Of a stretch of DNA of 64,000 nucleotides, positions 60,584 to 64,000 are shown in pieces. The notes under the pieces were generated by a model. It was given only the letters and a program-made list of their open reading frames with translations, ran no database searches and was not told the DNA's origin. Each line of letters opens with the position of its first letter. Position 1 is the first letter of the stretch. The translations under genes and the position numbers were made by a program. Source of the DNA: an uncultured Lachnospiraceae bacterium (lineage in GTDB: Bacteria; Bacillota; Clostridia; Lachnospirales; Lachnospiraceae); contig CAJTKU010000004.1 of NCBI GenBank assembly GCA_910577015.1, positions 62,001 through 126,000 on the forward strand, written 5' to 3'.

Positions 60584-63500
60584 ATGAGTAAACCTTTTTT
60601 GGAAGTATTTCCGGGACTGAAGCTGGAGAATCAGGTAAAGGAGCAGTTAGATAATGTGGAGGTGGAAAAAGTTACCTCCACTTCCCGCAAGGATTTTCTG
60701 CGCATTTATATTGCCAGCGGCCATCTGATTCAAAAAGAAACGATATTTAAGCTTGAGAAACAGATAAAAGAGCAGCTTTTCAAGACCGTTTCCATGACAG
60801 TCAAAATCTATGAAAAATTTCATCTTTCTTCCCAGTACAATCCGCAAAAGCTGTATGATGTTTACCGGGACAGCCTTCTGGAAGAGTTTAAGGCATATGA
60901 CCATATTATGTACAATGCGCTTAAAAGTGCAAAGTGGGACTTTTCGGACGGGGAAAGGATATGCCTGACTCTGGATGATACGGTGTTAATCCATGACAAG
61001 GCGGATGAACTGGCGCGGATACTGGAAAAAATATTTAACGAAAGATGCGGCATGAACGTGGCGGTGCTGCTTGCATACAGGGAAGTAAAAGAGGGGAAAT
61101 ACAAGGAGGAGGACGAACGGAAAATCGCCATGCAGGTGGCGGAAATATATGAAAGGGTAAAAGGAAGCGCAGACGAAGAAGCGTCAGGGCAGCAGGCGGC
61201 GGATGCAACAAAGGAGGACATACCGCTTTCCAAAGCGCCTGCGGCTCCAAAGCCGGCAAAAACAGCCGTCGGCAGAAAAGTCTCCTCACCTTCCGGCAAT
61301 GCACCCAAAAGCTTTAAGCGTTCTGATAATAAGGATGTCCTGTATGGCAGGGACTTTGAAGAAGAACCCATGAAAATTGCAGACATTATAGGTGAGATGG
61401 GCGAAGTGGTTATCCACGGTCAAATCATAAATTTTGACAAGCGGGAGATTAAAAACGAAAAAACCATTCTTTTTTTTGATGTAACGGATTTTACGGATAC
61501 CCTTACCGTTAAACTTTTTGTGGCCAATGAGCATGTGGCAGAACTGGGGGAAAGTTTAAAAAAGGGTAGCTTTGTAAAAATCAAGGGTATTGCCATGGTG
61601 GATAAATTTGACCATGAACTGACGATAGGCTCTATCGCCGGTATCAAGCGGATTTCTGATTTTACCACAAACAGGAAAGACACCTCCTTAAAAAAGCGGG
61701 TGGAGCTTCACTGCCATACCAAAATGAGCGACATGGACGGGGTATCCGAGGCGAAGGATATCGTGAAAAGGGCGTATAAATGGGGACATCCCGCCATCGC
61801 CATTACGGACCATGGCGTTGTGCAAAGTTTTACGGACGCCAATCATGTGTGGGAGGATTTGTGGAAGGAGGAAAAGGCGAAAAGGAAGGAAAACGGTGAC
61901 AAAAATCCGAATAAACAGGACTTTTTTAAAGTGATTTACGGTGTGGAAGCTTATATCGTGGATGATTTGAAAGAAATTGTTACAGGGGATAAAGGGCAGG
62001 GACTTGATGAAACCTATGTGGTATTTGATATAGAAACCACCGGCTTTTCCCCTGTCAACAACCGTATCATTGAGATTGGCGCGGTGAAGGTACAGGGCGA
62101 AAAAATACTGGACAGGTATTCCACCTTTGTCAATCCGGATGTGCCCATTCCGTTTGAGATAGAAAAACTGACCGGCATCAACGATGCCATGGTGGCGGAT
62201 GCCCCGGGTATCGCGGAAGCGCTTCCGCAGTTTCTGAATTTTTGTGAGGGAGCGGTGCTGGTGGCGCATAATGCCTCTTTTGATATGAGCTTTATAGTGG
62301 AAAACTCCATAAGGCAGGGATATTCCACAGACCATACTTATCTGGACACCATGGTGATTTCCAGGGTGCTTCTTCCACACCAGAATAAACATACGCTGGA
62401 CGCCTTGTGCAAGACCTTCGGCGTATCTCTGGAAAACCACCACAGGGCGGTGGATGACGCTGAAGCGACGGCTCATATTTTTTTGAAATTTCTTGCCATG
62501 CTGAATGAGGAGAAGATAACTACGCTGCACGAATTAAATACCTTTGCCAGACCGTCCGTGGAGAATATCAGCAGGCTGCATCCTTATCACTGCATTATTC
62601 TGGCAAAGAATGATTTGGGAAGAATCAATCTTTACAGGCTGGTTTCCATGTCGCATCTGCAATATTTTAACAGGCAGCCAAAGATACCGAAAAGCGAGAT
62701 ATTAAAATACCGCGACGGCCTGATTATCGGCAGCGCCTGTGAAGCGGGGGAGCTGTACCGTGCGCTTTTGGAAGGAAGGGCGGATGCGGAGATTGCAAAG
62801 ATTGTCGGCTTTTATGATTATCTGGAAATACAGCCGTGCGGCAACAATCAGTTTATGATAGAGTCCGACAGACACCCGGATATCAATTCGGTGGAAGATA
62901 TTCAGGAGATGAACAGGAAGGTGGTAAGGCTTGGGGAGCAGTTCCATAAGCCGGTGGTGGCAACCTGCGACGTGCATTTCCTTGACCCGGAGGACGAGGT
63001 GTACCGCCGGATTATCATGGCGGGAAAAGGGTTTGACGACGCGGACAACCAGGCGCCTTTGTATCTTCGGACGACGGAGGAGATGTTAAAGGAGTTTGCC
63101 TATCTCGGCAGTGAAAAGGCGGAGGAAATCGTCATCACCAACACCAACAGGATTGCGGACATGGTGGAAACCATATCGCCGGTCCGCCCCGATAAATGCG
63201 CCCCGGTGATTCCCGACTCCGACAAGACGCTGACGGCAATCTGTTACAATAAAGCGCATGAACTGTATGGAGAAAACCTGCCGAAGATTGTGGAAGAACG
63301 TCTGGAAAAAGAACTGCATTCCATTATCACTAACGGATTTGCAGTTATGTACATTATCGCGCAGAAGCTGGTGTGGAAGTCCGTGGAGGACGGTTATCTG
63401 GTAGGCTCCAGGGGTTCCGTGGGTTCTTCCCTTGTGGCGTTTATGGCGGGCATCACGGAAGTAAACTCTTTGAGCGCCCATTACCGGTGCGGCAAATGCC

Positions 63501-64000
63501 ATTATTATGATTTTGATTCCCCGGAGGTAAAGGCGGCGGCAGGCAATGCAGGCTGTGATTTGCCGGACAAAGTCTGCCCGGTGTGCGGGGAGAAGCTGAT
63601 AAAGGACGGCTTTGACATTCCTTTTGAGACATTTCTGGGTTTTAAGGGTGACAAAGAGCCGGATATCGACCTTAACTTTTCCGGGGAATACCAGAGCAAG
63701 GCCCATAAATACACGGAAGTGATTTTTGGCTCGGGTCAGACCTACCGCGCCGGTACCATTGCAACCCTTGCGGATAAAACGGCCTTCGGCTATGTGAAAA
63801 ACTATTACGAGGAGCGGGGCGTACATAAACGGACCAGTGAAATTAACAGGATTACGGCGGGCTGCACCGGCATCAGAAGGAGTACGGGACAGCATCCGGG
63901 AGGCATTATTGTGCTTCCCATGGGGCAGGATATCAACTCCTTTACCCCGGTACAGCATCCTGCCAACGATATGGGAACGGACATTGTCACTACCCATTTC
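60584..64000 (+). CDS. polC: DNA polymerase III, PolC type (3' end outside window)
   Basis: Replicative polymerase of low-GC Gram-positives. The frame is open from ATG 60584 to the window end (1139 codons) with no stop. In order: an N-terminal domain, an OB fold (IADIIGEMGEVVIHGQIINF), a PHP domain (ELHCHTKMSDMDG, then AIAITDHGVVQSF), a DEDDh 3'-5' exonuclease inserted in PHP (VVFDIETTGFSPVNNRIIEI), and the start of the polymerase core including the Zn region CGKCHYYDFD/CPVCGEK and the beginning of the palm domain (GDKEPDIDLNFSGEYQ). Domain order with the exonuclease inside PHP identifies PolC, as opposed to DnaE. The C-terminal fingers and the end lie outside. Confidence 0.97.
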   Translation, partial: MSKPFLEVFPGLKLENQVKEQLDNVEVEKVTSTSRKDFLRIYIASGHLIQKETIFKLEKQIKEQLFKTVSMTVKIYEKFHLSSQYNPQKLYDVYRDSLLEEFKAYDHIMYNALKSAKWDFSDGERICLTLDDTVLIHDKADELARILEKIFNERCGMNVAVLLAYREVKEGKYKEEDERKIAMQVAEIYERVKGSADEEASGQQAADATKEDIPLSKAPAAPKPAKTAVGRKVSSPSGNAPKSFKRSDNKDVLYGRDFEEEPMKIADIIGEMGEVVIHGQIINFDKREIKNEKTILFFDVTDFTDTLTVKLFVANEHVAELGESLKKGSFVKIKGIAMVDKFDHELTIGSIAGIKRISDFTTNRKDTSLKKRVELHCHTKMSDMDGVSEAKDIVKRAYKWGHPAIAITDHGVVQSFTDANHVWEDLWKEEKAKRKENGDKNPNKQDFFKVIYGVEAYIVDDLKEIVTGDKGQGLDETYVVFDIETTGFSPVNNRIIEIGAVKVQGEKILDRYSTFVNPDVPIPFEIEKLTGINDAMVADAPGIAEALPQFLNFCEGAVLVAHNASFDMSFIVENSIRQGYSTDHTYLDTMVISRVLLPHQNKHTLDALCKTFGVSLENHHRAVDDAEATAHIFLKFLAMLNEEKITTLHELNTFARPSVENISRLHPYHCIILAKNDLGRINLYRLVSMSHLQYFNRQPKIPKSEILKYRDGLIIGSACEAGELYRALLEGRADAEIAKIVGFYDYLEIQPCGNNQFMIESDRHPDINSVEDIQEMNRKVVRLGEQFHKPVVATCDVHFLDPEDEVYRRIIMAGKGFDDADNQAPLYLRTTEEMLKEFAYLGSEKAEEIVITNTNRIADMVETISPVRPDKCAPVIPDSDKTLTAICYNKAHELYGENLPKIVEERLEKELHSIITNGFAVMYIIAQKLVWKSVEDGYLVGSRGSVGSSLVAFMAGITEVNSLSAHYRCGKCHYYDFDSPEVKAAAGNAGCDLPDKVCPVCGEKLIKDGFDIPFETFLGFKGDKEPDIDLNFSGEYQSKAHKYTEVIFGSGQTYRAGTIATLADKTAFGYVKNYYEERGVHKRTSEINRITAGCTGIRRSTGQHPGGIIVLPMGQDINSFTPVQHPANDMGTDIVTTHF

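Overview
The window looks like chromosomal DNA of a motile, spore-forming member of the Lachnospiraceae (Clostridia, Firmicutes). The support is a flagellar/chemotaxis operon with CheC and CheD and a FliA-type sigma factor, PolC-type DNA polymerase III, a sigma-K-like sporulation factor, AGGAGG-type ribosome binding sites, LytTR/GHKL two-component pairs, and SipW/TasA-like and sortase B surface machinery. No rRNA, tRNA or CRISPR array was seen.

Layout. (1) 1-7.65 kb is the end of a chemotaxis/motility operon: cheA (5' end outside the window), cheW, cheC, cheD, a small membrane protein, fliA, fapA, two operon-specific proteins and an MltG-N-domain protein. (2) 7.7-9.7 kb is rpsB-tsf with a structured leader. 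(3) 9.6-13.14 kb is a small accessory island. The tsf 3' end and terminator recur in imperfect copies at 11.16 and 13.10 kb. Between the copies lie a VbhA/Fic toxin-antitoxin pair, a YhcG (DUF1016) remnant, an HTH/nucleotidyltransferase pair broken by one in-frame TAA, a group II intron remnant and a HipA-like C-terminal remnant. (4) 13.1-36.7 kb carries three LytTR response regulator/GHKL histidine kinase pairs and many secreted or anchored proteins of unknown function: tandem GTW/IT-domain proteins, a beta-propeller protein, BspA-type LRR proteins and orphan solute-binding-like lipoproteins. It ends with an ECF sigma factor and a DUF2461 protein.

(5) 36.7-49.9 kb is the most interesting region, a surface-fibre locus in three operons. 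It holds five TasA/camelysin-like or SipW-type proteins, membrane-tethered surface proteins, a 1184-residue fibro-slime/Cna-B adhesin, a SipW-type signal peptidase, and a protein that fuses a SipW-type signal peptidase to a class B sortase. In the middle sits a SARP-like regulator (winged helix, BTAD, degenerate GGDEF). Each of the three operons is preceded by the same promoter layout: two TGTGAC-type heptamers at 11-nt pitch, a 10-nt gap, then a -10 box with no -35 box. That is what a SARP/PhoB-type activator would be expected to use.

(6) 49.9-64 kb returns to core genes: an EAL/HDOD protein, lepA, hemW, a sigK-like gene, a large perfect-armed palindrome, pilT, a comM/yifB-type ATPase, dprA, ispG and polC (3' end outside the window).

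Functional picture. Core motility and housekeeping blocks flank about 40 kb of accessory, surface-directed DNA. The three LytTR/GHKL pairs probably sense extracellular signals and control adjacent exported proteins. The SARP-like regulator probably switches on a self-contained apparatus in which dedicated signal peptidases mature TasA-like subunits and the fused sortase anchors them. Both of these are inferences from layout and sequence motifs.
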